Positions 24,265-32,910 of a DNA stretch of 64,000 nt are shown piece after piece (position 1 is the first letter of the stretch; every line of letters begins with the position of its first letter). A model generated the notes under the pieces. The model was not told the origin of the DNA and made no database searches. It saw nothing but the letters and a program-made list of their open reading frames with translations. The position numbers were made by a program, and so were the translations under genes. Source of the stretch: Streptomyces sp. TLI_053 (GTDB taxonomy: Bacteria > Actinomycetota > Actinomycetes > Streptomycetales > Streptomycetaceae); assembly GCF_900105395.1 (NCBI RefSeq), contig NZ_LT629775.1, positions 1,922,001 to 1,986,000 of the forward strand, given 5' to 3'.

Positions 24265-25905
24265 TCACCCCAGGTCGAAGACCCCGTACGAGAACCCGTC
24301 CGCCCGCAGCTCGCCCGCCGCTCCGATCCGCACACCCTGGACGTCCAGCGGGATGATCCCGCCCGGCCGACCCGCCCGATCGGCCCGGCCCGCCCCGGCC
24401 GCACCGACGCCGTCCAACAGCCCGTCGAGCGGGAGGACCGCCGGTTCCCGCCGCGGGTTGATCACCACCAGGTACCGTCCGGCCCGGGTGTACACCAGGG
24501 GGTAACCCGCATGCCGGACCTCCACCGAGCCCCGGGCCCCGAGCCCCGGATGCTTGCGGCGCAGCGAGATCAGCCGTCGCACGGTGTGCAGCAACGAGGT
24601 CGGGTCGGCCCGCTGGGTGGCGACGTCCGGCCGGTGCGGCTCCGGATCCACCGGGAGGTAGAGCTTTCGCGCCGGGGCGGTCGAGAAGCCCGCGTTCGGA
24701 CCGGGCGCCCACTGCATGGGTGTGCGCGAGCCCGCCCGGTTGTACGTCGGGCCGAGCACGCTGCCCTCGACATCGGCGAGGTCCGGCACGTAGCGCATGC
24801 CGATCTCGTCGCCGTAGTACACCGCGGGAAGGGTGGGCCAGGTCAGCACCAGGGCGAAGGCCGGGGCGAGTTGCTCGGCGGTGCGCGGGCCGGTCGCGAG
24901 CCGGGAGAAGTCGTGGTTGGCGGTGGGAAGCGCGATGTGCCCGGCACCCTCCGTCAGTTGGGCCGCCGAGTGCCAGGCATCCAGGAACGCTCGGGGCGTG
25001 CCGCGCCCCTCGGCCTCGAAGTAGCACGGGCCCTGCTTCCAGAACTCCTCCACCGTCCCGGCGTTGTTGTTCCAGAGCGAACGCAGCGGCAGGCCGTGGT
25101 CCGCGCCGCCGAACTGGAGCAGGAAGTCCGCGTGGAAGCCCGCGGCGACGGCGGCCGCCGGGTCGCCCCATTCGGCGAACAGGGCGGCCTGCGGGTGGTC
25201 GCGGTCGAGCCAGTCACGCAGCTCGGTCCAGAGCTTGCCCGTCTCGGCGAAGCCGGGGTCGTCCTTGACCAGCGAGGACGCCATGTCGACCCGGAAGCCC
25301 GCCAGCCCCAGACCGAGCCAGTGCGCCATGATCCGGCGCAGCGCGGCGCGGTTGGCGCGCGGCCCCTCGGCGTCGACGGGCTGGCGCCAGGGCTCTTCGG
25401 GATCCTCGCGCCCGTAGCCGAAGTTGAGTGCCGGCTGGCACTCGAAGAAGTTGGGCCGGTACCACCCGGTCCGGCCGCCCGGGGAGGCGACGAAGCCGTC
25501 CACCGGCCGGTCGGACCAGATGTAGCGGTGGTCGGACGGATCCTCGGCCGAGGACAGGAACCAGGGGTGCTGGTCGGACGTGTGGCCGGCGACCAGGTCC
25601 AGCAGGATCCGGATGCCCTTGCGGCGTGCCGCCTCGACCAGGGCGGCGAGGTCGTCGGCCGTGCCGTAGCGCGGGGCGGGCGTGAGGTAGTCGGTGACGT
25701 CGTAGCCCGCGTCGCGGAAGGGCGAGGCGAAGCACGGGTTCAGCCAGACCGTGTTCACGCCCAGCCAGGCGAGGTGGTCGAGGTGGTCGGTGATGCCCGC
25801 GAAGTCGCCGATGCCGTCGCCGTCGGAGTCGGCGAAGGTCTGGGGGTAGATCTGGTACAGCACGGCGTCGGTCAGCCAGTCGGGGCCGGGGCGGGTCGAG
25901 GTCAT
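24265..25905 (-). CDS. Glycoside hydrolase family 13 (alpha-glucosidase/oligo-1,6-glucosidase type)
   Basis: A 546-residue GH13 (alpha/beta)8-barrel enzyme without signal peptide, so cytoplasmic. It opens DAVLYQIYPQTFADSDGDG. The catalytic nucleophile is in GFRVDMASSL, the acid/base Glu in ALFAEWGDP and the transition-state Asp in PTANHDFSRL. The C-terminal beta domain (from about residue 445) ends YGVFDLG. It probably hydrolyses short alpha-glucosides, or transglycosylates. No transporter or regulator gene is adjacent. The end contains a small Ala/Gly/Arg-rich insertion (GLLDGVGAAGAGRADRAG). Confidence 0.88.
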   Translation of the reverse strand: MTSTRPGPDWLTDAVLYQIYPQTFADSDGDGIGDFAGITDHLDHLAWLGVNTVWLNPCFASPFRDAGYDVTDYLTPAPRYGTADDLAALVEAARRKGIRILLDLVAGHTSDQHPWFLSSAEDPSDHRYIWSDRPVDGFVASPGGRTGWYRPNFFECQPALNFGYGREDPEEPWRQPVDAEGPRANRAALRRIMAHWLGLGLAGFRVDMASSLVKDDPGFAETGKLWTELRDWLDRDHPQAALFAEWGDPAAAVAAGFHADFLLQFGGADHGLPLRSLWNNNAGTVEEFWKQGPCYFEAEGRGTPRAFLDAWHSAAQLTEGAGHIALPTANHDFSRLATGPRTAEQLAPAFALVLTWPTLPAVYYGDEIGMRYVPDLADVEGSVLGPTYNRAGSRTPMQWAPGPNAGFSTAPARKLYLPVDPEPHRPDVATQRADPTSLLHTVRRLISLRRKHPGLGARGSVEVRHAGYPLVYTRAGRYLVVINPRREPAVLPLDGLLDGVGAAGAGRADRAGRPGGIIPLDVQGVRIGAAGELRADGFSYGVFDLG

Positions 25906-26296
25906 GGGTGGGATCCTCCTGCCGGGTGCCGGGGGGCTACCGATTCTCGTCGAATCCCCATCGCCCCAACAGTCCGGCTCGGCCACTCCCGGACCGGTGC
26001 GGGACTCCTGGAAGGAGCCCCCGGCCGTGCTGCGCGCCCTCCCGAGCCCCTCCCACTCCTTCACGCCCCACGGTCGGCAGCCGCCAGGTCGGGCATGCCG
26101 CCGCACCCGACGCCGCGCATCGGCCACGGCGCGCACCGAGCGCACCACGCACCACGCACCACGGGGCGCGCATCACACCCGGCGCATCACACCCCGCGCA
26201 TCACACCCCGCGCATCACGTCCGGACCGACCGCGCGCGGGGCGGCAGCACTCGTCGCCGCCCCGCGAACGGAAACTCGCCGCGCCGGCCTACCTCG
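25906..26296. other. 391-bp intergenic region with 14-bp tandem repeat
   Basis: It lies between the GH13 gene and the KDPG aldolase gene, both on the minus strand. No coding is supported. The right part holds a 14-bp tandem repeat (26166-26223) preceded by degenerate GCACCAC repeats (26130-26160). Confidence 0.6.
26166..26223. repeat. 14-bp tandem repeat GCGCATCACACCCC (about 4 copies)
   Basis: Four consecutive GCGCATCAC units occur with 14-bp period. The middle copies are identical; the first and last differ at one to a few bases. It is located about 75-130 bases downstream of the KDPG aldolase stop. Confidence 0.85.
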
Positions 26297-27055
26297 CTAC
26301 CGGGACGCACAGGCCTCCGTGAACGCCCGGGCCCGGCGGGTGATCTCCGCCCACTCCCCTGCTGCGACGGCCTCCGGCGGCACCACGTCCGTCCCGGCGC
26401 AGACGGCGAGTGCTCCGTGCGCCAGGAACTCCGCCGCGTTGCCCGCGTTGACACCCCCGGAGGCGACCAGCGGGACATCGGGGTACGGACCCCGCAGATC
26501 CTTGAAGTAGCCGGGACCGAACGCCCGGGCCGGGAAGATCTTCACCGCCGCGGCACCGAGGTCCACCGCCTGGGCGACCTCGGTCGCGGTGAGGGCGCCG
26601 AGGATCACCGGGACTCCTGCCGCGTGCGCGACATCCGCCACCTCGGGTCGCAAGCCGGGCGTGACGAGGAAGGACGCCCCGGCAGCGAGCCCCTGCTCGG
26701 CCTGCTGGGAGGTCAGCACCGTCCCGACCCCGACCCGGTGGCCGGCCTGCGCCGCCCGGTGCAGGTGGGTCGTCACATCGGGTGTGGTGAAGGTGAACTC
26801 GGTCCAGGTGATACCGCCGGCGGCGAGCGCGGCGCAGAGCGCGGCGGCGTCCGGTATCCGCGGCGCACGGACGACCGCGACCACCGGCGAGGCGGCGAGC
26901 GCTGCCCGCGCCGCTGCCGCCATGGCGGCAGCGGAGGGCCCGCGGCTCCCGGAGGCCGGGCTCCCGGCGCTCGGACCCGCCGGCTCCCGGTCCACCCAGC
27001 CTGCTTCGACCGACCTCGGACCGACTGAACTCGAATTCACGGCGTTCGCTTCCAT
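26297..27055 (-). CDS. eda: Bifunctional 4-hydroxy-2-oxoglutarate/KDPG aldolase
   Basis: Class I aldolase that splits 2-keto-3-deoxy-6-phosphogluconate to pyruvate and glyceraldehyde-3-phosphate. Family marks are VVAVVRAPRIPDAAALCAAL, ITWTEFTFTTPD with the catalytic Glu, VGVGTVLTSQQAEQGLAAGA, the Schiff-base Lys in AAVKIFPARAFGPGYF and LVASGGVNAGNAAEFL. The core of about 208 residues starts at ATG 26923. The longer start at 27055 adds a 44-residue low-complexity leader and has slightly better ribosome-site context, so the start is uncertain. It lies on the same strand, 190 bases after the N-acyl-D-amino-acid deacylase gene, and would be the last step of the cluster's proposed pathway. Confidence 0.85.
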   Translation of the reverse strand: MEANAVNSSSVGPRSVEAGWVDREPAGPSAGSPASGSRGPSAAAMAAAARAALAASPVVAVVRAPRIPDAAALCAALAAGGITWTEFTFTTPDVTTHLHRAAQAGHRVGVGTVLTSQQAEQGLAAGASFLVTPGLRPEVADVAHAAGVPVILGALTATEVAQAVDLGAAAVKIFPARAFGPGYFKDLRGPYPDVPLVASGGVNAGNAAEFLAHGALAVCAGTDVVPPEAVAAGEWAEITRRARAFTEACASR

Positions 27056-27160
27056 TCCACTCGGACATTCCACTCGGATTCGCCTGGCACCCTGATTCAC
27101 CAGGCACCTGATCAACGGGAACCGGCCCCAGCAGCACCGGTCCCACCGTCACACCCACAG

Positions 27161-27210
27161 CCGCACCCGCACCCGCACCCGCACCCGCACCCGCACCCGC
27201 ACCCGCACCG
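27161..27210. repeat. Hexanucleotide repeat (GCACCC) x7
   Basis: Seven perfect GCACCC units run from 27163 to 27204 and a GCACCG follows. It lies in the gap between the deacylase stop and the KDPG aldolase start, on the same transcription path. A simple-sequence tract of this purity could slip in copy number. Confidence 0.9.
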
Positions 27211-27245
27211 ACCATCGGCGCGACCGCCTCCACAGCGCACGGCCG

Positions 27246-29033
27246 TCATACCGCCTCCGCCCCGCGCCCGGTCCGGCGCAGCGCCCGACCGGGTCGCGCG
27301 CCGGTGGTACGGCCCTGTTCCACCACGGCCACACCGTTCACATAGACGTGTTCCACACCGACGGCGGGCCGCCGCGGCTGCTCGAACGTCGCGGCGTCCT
27401 GGACCTGCTCGGGGTCGAAGAGGACCAGGTCGGCGTGGAATCCGGGGGCGATCCGCCCACGCCGGTGGAGCCGCAGCCGGGCCGCGGGCCGACCGGTCAT
27501 CCGGGCGACCGCTTCTTCCAGCGTGAGCACGCCGGACTCGCGGACGTAGCGGGCCAGGTAGCGGGGGAAGGTGCCCCAGGCCCGCGGGTGCGGGCGCGCG
27601 CCGACCAACAGCCCGTCGCTGCCGACGGTGTGCACGCGGTGACGCATGATCGCCCGGACGTTCGCCTCGTGGCCGACGTGCTGGAGGATGGTGGTGGCCA
27701 ACTCGTCGCGGAGCAGCAGGTCGAGGAAGACCTCCGTGCCGCTCCGTCCCTGCTCCGCCGCGAGTTCGGCGACGGTCCGGCCGACCGAGTCGGCGAGTCC
27801 GGGGGCCCGGACGCCGGAGAGCTGGATGGTGCTCCAGTCGGTGACCACGCCGTGGCAGCCGTCGCTGCCCTTCTCCTCCACCTCGTACCGGATCCGCTCG
27901 CGCGCGACCGGGTCGCCGAGTCGCGCCAGGGTGGCCTGCGGTCCGCCCTCGGTGGCCCAACTGGGCAGCAGGGCGGCCAGGGTGGTGGATCCCGGCAGAT
28001 AGGGGTAGCTGTCCAGGGAGAGGTCCACACCGTCGTCCAGGGCCCGGTCGAGCAGGGCCAGCAGCTCACCGGCACGGCCCTCGTTGACGCCGAAGTTCAT
28101 GGTGGCGTGGGTGAGGTGGAGCGGGCAGCCGGACCGTCGGGCGATCTCGACCATCTCCGCGTAGCCCTCCAACGCACCTGCCCCGTAAGAGCGTTGGTGG
28201 GGGGCGTGGAAGCCGCCGAAGCCCGCGACGACCCGGCAGAGTTCGACCAGTTCGGCCGTTCCGGCGTACATCCCCGGCGTGTACGTCAGACCGCTCGACA
28301 TCCCGACCGCACCCTCGATCAGACCCTGCGCCAACAGCTCGCGCATCCGGTCCAGTTCGGCGGCGCTCGGAGCCCGGTTGTCCCACCCCATGGCGAGCAT
28401 GCGCAGCGAGCCGTGCGGCACCAGGTAGCAGGCGTTGACGGCGGGGCCGGTCCGGTCCAGCCGGTCCAGGTAGCCGCCGACGGTGCGCCAGTCCCAGTCG
28501 AGGTCGTCCGGATCGCCGTTCCAGCCGGCGATCTGGCGGCGGAGCGCGGGCAGCGTCGTGTCGTCGACCGGCGCGTAGGAGAGGCCGTCCTGACCGAGGA
28601 CCTCGCAGGTCACGCCCTGGGTGACCTTGGCCGGGTGCTCCGGTTCGCGGAGCAGGGCGAGGTCGGAGTGGGCGTGCATGTCGATGAACCCGGGAGCCAG
28701 GACCAGCCCGTCCGCGTCGATCGTCCGCACCGCACCACCACCGGACCGGCCCGCACGGCCACCGCCACCGCCACCGCCATCGCCACCCGCACCGCCACTG
28801 GCACCGGCACCGGCACCGGCACCGCCACCGCCACCGCCACCACCCGACCGCCCCGACGCCACGGTCCCGCCCGACGCAACCGAACCGCCCCGCGCCGCCG
28901 AACCGCCCGGCGCCCCGACCTCGACGATCACCCCGCCGGCGATCCGGACGTCCGCCCGGAATCGTCCCGCCCCCGTGCCGTCCACCACCGTGGCGCCACG
29001 GAACAGCACGTTCCCACCACCCGCGGCGCTCAT
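27246..29033 (-). CDS. N-acyl-D-amino-acid deacylase family amidohydrolase
   Basis: A 595-residue amidohydrolase that removes N-acyl groups from D-configured 2-amino acids. Metal-site motifs are FIDMHAHSDLALL, VTCEVLGQDGLSYAP with the family's zinc-binding Cys, LHLTHATMNFGVNEG, HVGHEANVRAIM and TVGSDGLLVGARPHPRAWGTF. It is 80-100 residues longer than typical members, partly from a Gly/Ala/Ser-rich insertion at about residues 48-100 within the N-terminal beta domain. The gene overlaps the deaminase gene stop by one base (TGATG). In context it is proposed to deacetylate N-acetyl-D-glucosaminate; a general D-amino-acid substrate is the alternative. Confidence 0.85.
   Translation of the reverse strand: MSAAGGGNVLFRGATVVDGTGAGRFRADVRIAGGVIVEVGAPGGSAARGGSVASGGTVASGRSGGGGGGGGAGAGAGASGGAGGDGGGGGGGRAGRSGGGAVRTIDADGLVLAPGFIDMHAHSDLALLREPEHPAKVTQGVTCEVLGQDGLSYAPVDDTTLPALRRQIAGWNGDPDDLDWDWRTVGGYLDRLDRTGPAVNACYLVPHGSLRMLAMGWDNRAPSAAELDRMRELLAQGLIEGAVGMSSGLTYTPGMYAGTAELVELCRVVAGFGGFHAPHQRSYGAGALEGYAEMVEIARRSGCPLHLTHATMNFGVNEGRAGELLALLDRALDDGVDLSLDSYPYLPGSTTLAALLPSWATEGGPQATLARLGDPVARERIRYEVEEKGSDGCHGVVTDWSTIQLSGVRAPGLADSVGRTVAELAAEQGRSGTEVFLDLLLRDELATTILQHVGHEANVRAIMRHRVHTVGSDGLLVGARPHPRAWGTFPRYLARYVRESGVLTLEEAVARMTGRPAARLRLHRRGRIAPGFHADLVLFDPEQVQDAATFEQPRRPAVGVEHVYVNGVAVVEQGRTTGARPGRALRRTGRGAEAV
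28735..28860 (-). repeat. ACCGCC/ACCGGC simple repeat encoding a poly-Gly/Ala insert
   Basis: Runs of ACCGCC and CACCGG hexamers on the plus strand encode the Gly-rich insertion of the deacylase. The repeat is in frame, so length change should only alter a loop. Confidence 0.8.
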
Positions 29034-30442
29034 CAGAAGAACGTCCTGACCAGCCCGGTCACCTTCGGCTCGGCCGCCGAGGCGTCGTCCAGCACCGGGA
29101 TCAGCGTCCACTTGTCGAAGGCGGTGCACGGGTGCGAGATACCGAGCCGCAGCACGGCACCGACCGGTGCGAGGTCGCCCGCGTCCCGGAGGAACGCGTG
29201 CTGGTCGTTGAGCGCGGTGATCCGCGCGGCCGTGCCCGTCAACTCCGCCCCGCCCCTGACCAGATGCGGTTCCGGCAGGCCCTCGTCGAACGGCAGGTCG
29301 CGCTTGCCTGCGTCCAGCAGCGCCAACTGCTTCTCCGGCCGGGACACCACTCGAGCCCACCCGTGCAGTGCGCCGCGCAGCGCCCCGCCACGACCGGCGG
29401 CCGGATCCCCCGCTCCCCGGGCGAGCGGCGAGATCCCCCGGTAGAAGCCGTCGTCGTGCGCCAGGTACGCACCCGACCGCAGCACCACGAAGGCCTCCGG
29501 AAGCGCTCCCAACTCCTCGGCCACCAGGTCGAAGTAGGCGCTGCCGCCGGCGGTGACCACCGGCGCGGACCCCTCGGCGTACCGCCCGGCCAGCCGCCCG
29601 TGCAGCTCGGCCAGCGACCGAAGGTACCCGCGCACCGTGCCGAGCCCGCCCTCGCTCGCGTCGTGCGCCAGTGCCCCCTCGTACCCGCCGATGCCGGCCA
29701 GCCGGAGGGTCGGCGCACGGCGGACGGCATCCGCGATCTCCACCGCCCCGTCGACGGTGCGCGCGCCGGTACGCCCGCCGGGGCCACCGAGCTCGACCAG
29801 CACCTCGACGGCGCGCTCGGCACCGGCCGCGCGCAGTGCCTCGTCCATCAGCCGGACGCTCTGCACCGAGTCGACCCAGCAGGCGAAGGCGAAGTCGGCG
29901 TCGGCGGCGAGCTCTCCCGCCAGCCAGCGCAGGCCCGCCGGGTCGAGCAGGGAGTTGGCGAGCAGCAGCCGCCGCACACCGAAGGCACGGGCGACCCGGA
30001 GCTGCGGCAGGTTGGCGAGGGTGATGCCGTGGCTGCCCGCGTCCAACTGCGCCTGCCAGAGCGCGGGGGCCATGGTGGTCTTGCCGTGCGGGGCGAGCGC
30101 CACGCCGGCGTCCGCGCACCAGCGGGCCATGGTGCGCAGGTTGTGGTCGAGCGCGCGCCCGTCGAGCGTGAGCAGCGGGGTGCCGAGGTCCGCCAGGGTG
30201 GGTCCGGTGGCCAGGTACTGGCGGACGGTCAGACCGTCGGCGGCCGGCGGCAGCGCCTTGAACCGCCAGTCGAGCGCCTCCTCGGCGAGCGCGGCCACCG
30301 CAGCGGCATCGATACCGCCACCACCACCGCCGCCACCGGGCCCGCCGACGCCGAGACCGCCACCACCGGGACGGTCACCACCGCTACCGCCGTTCCCGCT
30401 ACCGCTGCCGTCGCCGCCACTGCTCGCGAAGGTCTGGTACAC
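29033..30442 (-). CDS. DSD1-type D-amino acid deaminase / D-glucosaminate dehydratase-like PLP enzyme
   Basis: A 469-residue PLP enzyme of the alanine-racemase fold (D-serine dehydratase/D-threonine aldolase family). The PLP lysine is in LAPHGKTTMAPALWQAQLD. LLTLDGRALDHNLRTMARW opens the barrel. The DSD1 zinc site appears as His-Pro-Cys in GISHPCTAFDKWTLIPVLDD. The family eliminates ammonia from D-serine, D-threonine or D-glucosaminate. A Gly/Ser-rich tract fills residues about 8-40. GTG 30442 has GGAGGAAG upstream. It is the first gene of the minus-strand arm, coupled to the deacylase and divergent from the kinase across an operator-like palindrome. Confidence 0.82.
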   Translation of the reverse strand: MYQTFASSGGDGSGSGNGGSGGDRPGGGGLGVGGPGGGGGGGGIDAAAVAALAEEALDWRFKALPPAADGLTVRQYLATGPTLADLGTPLLTLDGRALDHNLRTMARWCADAGVALAPHGKTTMAPALWQAQLDAGSHGITLANLPQLRVARAFGVRRLLLANSLLDPAGLRWLAGELAADADFAFACWVDSVQSVRLMDEALRAAGAERAVEVLVELGGPGGRTGARTVDGAVEIADAVRRAPTLRLAGIGGYEGALAHDASEGGLGTVRGYLRSLAELHGRLAGRYAEGSAPVVTAGGSAYFDLVAEELGALPEAFVVLRSGAYLAHDDGFYRGISPLARGAGDPAAGRGGALRGALHGWARVVSRPEKQLALLDAGKRDLPFDEGLPEPHLVRGGAELTGTAARITALNDQHAFLRDAGDLAPVGAVLRLGISHPCTAFDKWTLIPVLDDASAAEPKVTGLVRTFF

Positions 30443-30621
30443 CGTCTTCCTCCATCTGCCATGTTGCAACATGCGCAATGAGGGTTGCACATGCTGGCAG
30501 CACGGTTCTAGCATCGGCGCCGGACGAAGGTCAACGACAGCCGCCCGCCGCACGCGGGTCAGCCAGGCTCGCCGCAGCACCCCCACCCCGGCAGGCCGCA
30601 GTACTCCGAGGAGCCCAGCAG
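30443..30621. promoter_or_regulatory. Divergent promoter region with IclR-type operator candidate
   Basis: The perfect 14-bp palindrome CATGTTGCAACATG is at 30460-30473. A related half-site TTGCACATG follows at 30485-30493 and a GCGCAATG lies between them. It is located 18 bases upstream of the deaminase start and about 130-160 bases upstream of the kinase start. An IclR-family regulator is encoded within the rightward arm, so this is a good candidate for its binding site controlling both arms. Confidence 0.7.
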
Positions 30622-32022
30622 ATGCCACGCCAGGACGCCGCCGCGAGCGAGGCCACCCCGTCGCCCGGCGATCCGACGGCCGAACCGCCCCGCACACCGG
30701 CCGCCCCGGCGCCGGAGCCGGAGCCGGCACCGCCCCGGGCACCGGCACCCACCGCACCCCCGGCGCCCACCACTTCCCCGACACCCCCGACACCCCCGCC
30801 GCCCCCCGTGCCCCCCACCCCCCTGGCCGTCTGCGTGGGCGAATCGATGGCCGTGCTCCTCCCCGACCGCGCGGGCCCGCTGGAGTCCGTGGAGAACTTC
30901 CGGCTCGCCGTCGGCGGCGCCGAGTCCAACGTCGCCGGTGCCCTGGCCGCCCTGGGCGTGCCGAGCGCCTGGATCAGCCGGGTCGGCAACGACGGCTTCG
31001 GCCGCCGCCTCCTCGGCGAACTGACCGCCCGCGGGGTGGACGTCTCCGCCGTCGCCCTCGACCCGCACCGCCCGACCGGCGTCTACCTCAAGGAGGTCGG
31101 CGGAACCACCGGCGACCGCCACGACCTGGGCCCGGGGCGGAGCCGGTTGCACTACCACCGGCGCGGCTCGGCGGCGGCCGCCCTCTCCCCCGCACTGCTG
31201 GACGACCCGGCCGCCGCCCGCCTGCTGGCCGGGGCCCGGCTGCTCCACCTGTCCGGCATCACCGCCGCGCTCTCCGACGACTGCCTCGCGCTGCTCCGCA
31301 CGCTGCTGGCGGAGCGCCGCTCCGACCGACTGGTCAGCTTCGACCTCAACTGGCGTCCGGCGCTCTGGCGCGACCGCGACCTCTCGGTGCTGCCGCCCCT
31401 GCTGGACGCGGCCGACCTGCTCCTGCTCGGCGCGGACGAGGCCGAGGCCGCCTTCGGCACCGGGGACCCGCACGCGCTGCGCCGCCTCTTCCCGTCGCCG
31501 GCCACCGTCGTGGTCAAGGACGAGGCCCGGCTGGTCACCGCGATCGGGCGCGACGGCACCACCGTCGCCGAACCGGCCCTGACGGTCGAGGTGGTCGAGG
31601 CGACCGGAGCGGGCGACGCCTTCGCGGCCGGCTACCTGGCCGGCACCGTTCGTGGACTCGACCAGCGGCGCCGCCTGCGGCTGGGCCATCTGAGCGCCGC
31701 CTGCGCGCTGACGACCCACGGGGACCAGGCCGAACTGCCGCCCGCCCCGGTGGTCGGCGCCCTGCTCGACGCCTCACCCGAGGCCTGGGCGGCCACCCGG
31801 GTGTCGGCGGATGGCATCGTGTCCCCTGTGCTCCCCGGAGCGCTCACCAGCACGTACGCCGCCCCCGACGACCCGCCGCCCCTCCCGCCGACCGCCTCCC
31901 GCACCACCGCTTCCCGCACCACCGCGTCCGCCTCCCCCACCGACCGCTCCGCGCCCGTCGTACCGGGGGGCGGTGCCCCCGACCCTCGACCGGCCGCCAC
32001 CCCGGCCCTTGGAGCGCCATGA
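30622..32022 (+). CDS. PfkB-family sugar kinase, probable 2-keto-3-deoxygluconate kinase
   Basis: A 466-residue PfkB/ribokinase-type protein. The catalytic domain runs from about residue 70 (LAVCVGESMAVLLPDRAGPL) to about 385. It includes FRLAVGGAESNVAGALAALG, KEVGGTTGDRHDL and the GAGD anion hole/catalytic Asp in VEATGAGDAFAAGYLAGTVRG. KDG kinase is the likely role because a KDPG aldolase is in the cluster. It is unusual in having a Pro/Ala-rich N-terminus of about 70 residues and an 80-residue Pro/Thr/Ser-rich C-terminus, both probably disordered. GAGGAG precedes ATG 30622. The stop overlaps the IclR start by four bases. Confidence 0.8.
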   Translation: MPRQDAAASEATPSPGDPTAEPPRTPAAPAPEPEPAPPRAPAPTAPPAPTTSPTPPTPPPPPVPPTPLAVCVGESMAVLLPDRAGPLESVENFRLAVGGAESNVAGALAALGVPSAWISRVGNDGFGRRLLGELTARGVDVSAVALDPHRPTGVYLKEVGGTTGDRHDLGPGRSRLHYHRRGSAAAALSPALLDDPAAARLLAGARLLHLSGITAALSDDCLALLRTLLAERRSDRLVSFDLNWRPALWRDRDLSVLPPLLDAADLLLLGADEAEAAFGTGDPHALRRLFPSPATVVVKDEARLVTAIGRDGTTVAEPALTVEVVEATGAGDAFAAGYLAGTVRGLDQRRRLRLGHLSAACALTTHGDQAELPPAPVVGALLDASPEAWAATRVSADGIVSPVLPGALTSTYAAPDDPPPLPPTASRTTASRTTASASPTDRSAPVVPGGGAPDPRPAATPALGAP

Positions 32023-32768
32023 GCCAGACCGTCACCCGCGCCCTGCGCATCCTCGCCGAACTCGGCGAGGGCGAGCGCTCCCTCGACCAGTTGGCCGAGG
32101 TGCTCGGTGTGCACAAGACGACCGTGCTCCGACTGCTGCAGAGCCTCGAGGAGGAACGGTTCGTCTACCGCGACGCCGGATACCGCTACCACCTGGGCGC
32201 CGGCCTGTTCGCGCTCTCGGGGCTCGCTCTGGAACAGCGCGGGGTCCGCCGGATCGCCGCACCGTACCTCGCCGAACTCAACGCCGGCACCGGCCAGACC
32301 GTGCACCTGGCCGCGTACGAGGGTGGCGAGGTGGTCTACATCGACAAGTACGACTCCCGGCACCCGGTGCGGATGTACTCGCGGATCGGCCTCCGGGCCG
32401 CGCTGCACAGCGCCGCGGTGTCCAAGGTGCTGCTCGCCGACCTGCCCGCGCCCGAACGGCGGCGGGTGGTGGCCGGCATCGACTTCACCCCGCACACCGC
32501 GCGCACCCTCACCACACCCGAGGCGCTGCTGGCCGAGCTGGAGAAGGTCGCCGCCCAGGGCTGGGCGCAGGACCACGCCGAGCACGAGTCGTTCATCAAC
32601 TGCGTGGCCGCGCCGATCCGCGACGCCAGCGGCCGAGTGGTCGCCGCCGCCTCGATCTCCGTCCCGGACGTCGTGCTCCCCTACGAGCAGGTGCTGGAGC
32701 TGCTGCCCCAACTGCTCGCCACCGCACGGGCGATCTCCGCCGACTGCGGCCAGCCCCCGCGCCACTGA
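32019..32768 (+). CDS. IclR-family transcriptional regulator
   Basis: A 249-residue IclR protein. The N-terminal winged helix spans about residues 3-60 (VTRALRILAELGEGERSLDQLAE, then LGVHKTTVLRLLQSLEEERF). The effector-binding domain has YIDKYDSRHPVRMYSRIG, LHSAAVSKVLLADLP and INCVAAPIRDASGRVVAAAS. Translationally coupled to the kinase by ATGA overlap and followed by ridA. The probable target is the palindrome between the two arms of the cluster, and the probable inducer is a pathway intermediate such as 2-keto-3-deoxygluconate, which related KdgR-type IclR proteins bind. Confidence 0.9.
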   Translation: MSQTVTRALRILAELGEGERSLDQLAEVLGVHKTTVLRLLQSLEEERFVYRDAGYRYHLGAGLFALSGLALEQRGVRRIAAPYLAELNAGTGQTVHLAAYEGGEVVYIDKYDSRHPVRMYSRIGLRAALHSAAVSKVLLADLPAPERRRVVAGIDFTPHTARTLTTPEALLAELEKVAAQGWAQDHAEHESFINCVAAPIRDASGRVVAAASISVPDVVLPYEQVLELLPQLLATARAISADCGQPPRH

Positions 32769-32910
32769 CCACTCCGCACCCCGCACCCCGCATCCCCGAC
32801 CACCCCACGCCACGCCACGCACCAAGCCCGAAGGCCCGAAGGCCCGAAAGCCCCGAAGCACGCACCACAGCACCACAGCACCACCCACCCCACCGAGGAA
32901 GCGAGCACGC

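Noticed and set aside
22261..26322. Very long plus-strand open frame (over 1300 codons)
   Set aside because: It runs antisense to the beta-propeller, ABC-2-like and GH13 genes. Its composition is that of reverse-complemented GC-rich codons and it has no domain, ribosome site or family match.
27161..27210. Hexamer run considered as a CRISPR or array element
   Set aside because: It has no spacers and no cas genes; it is a simple sequence repeat.
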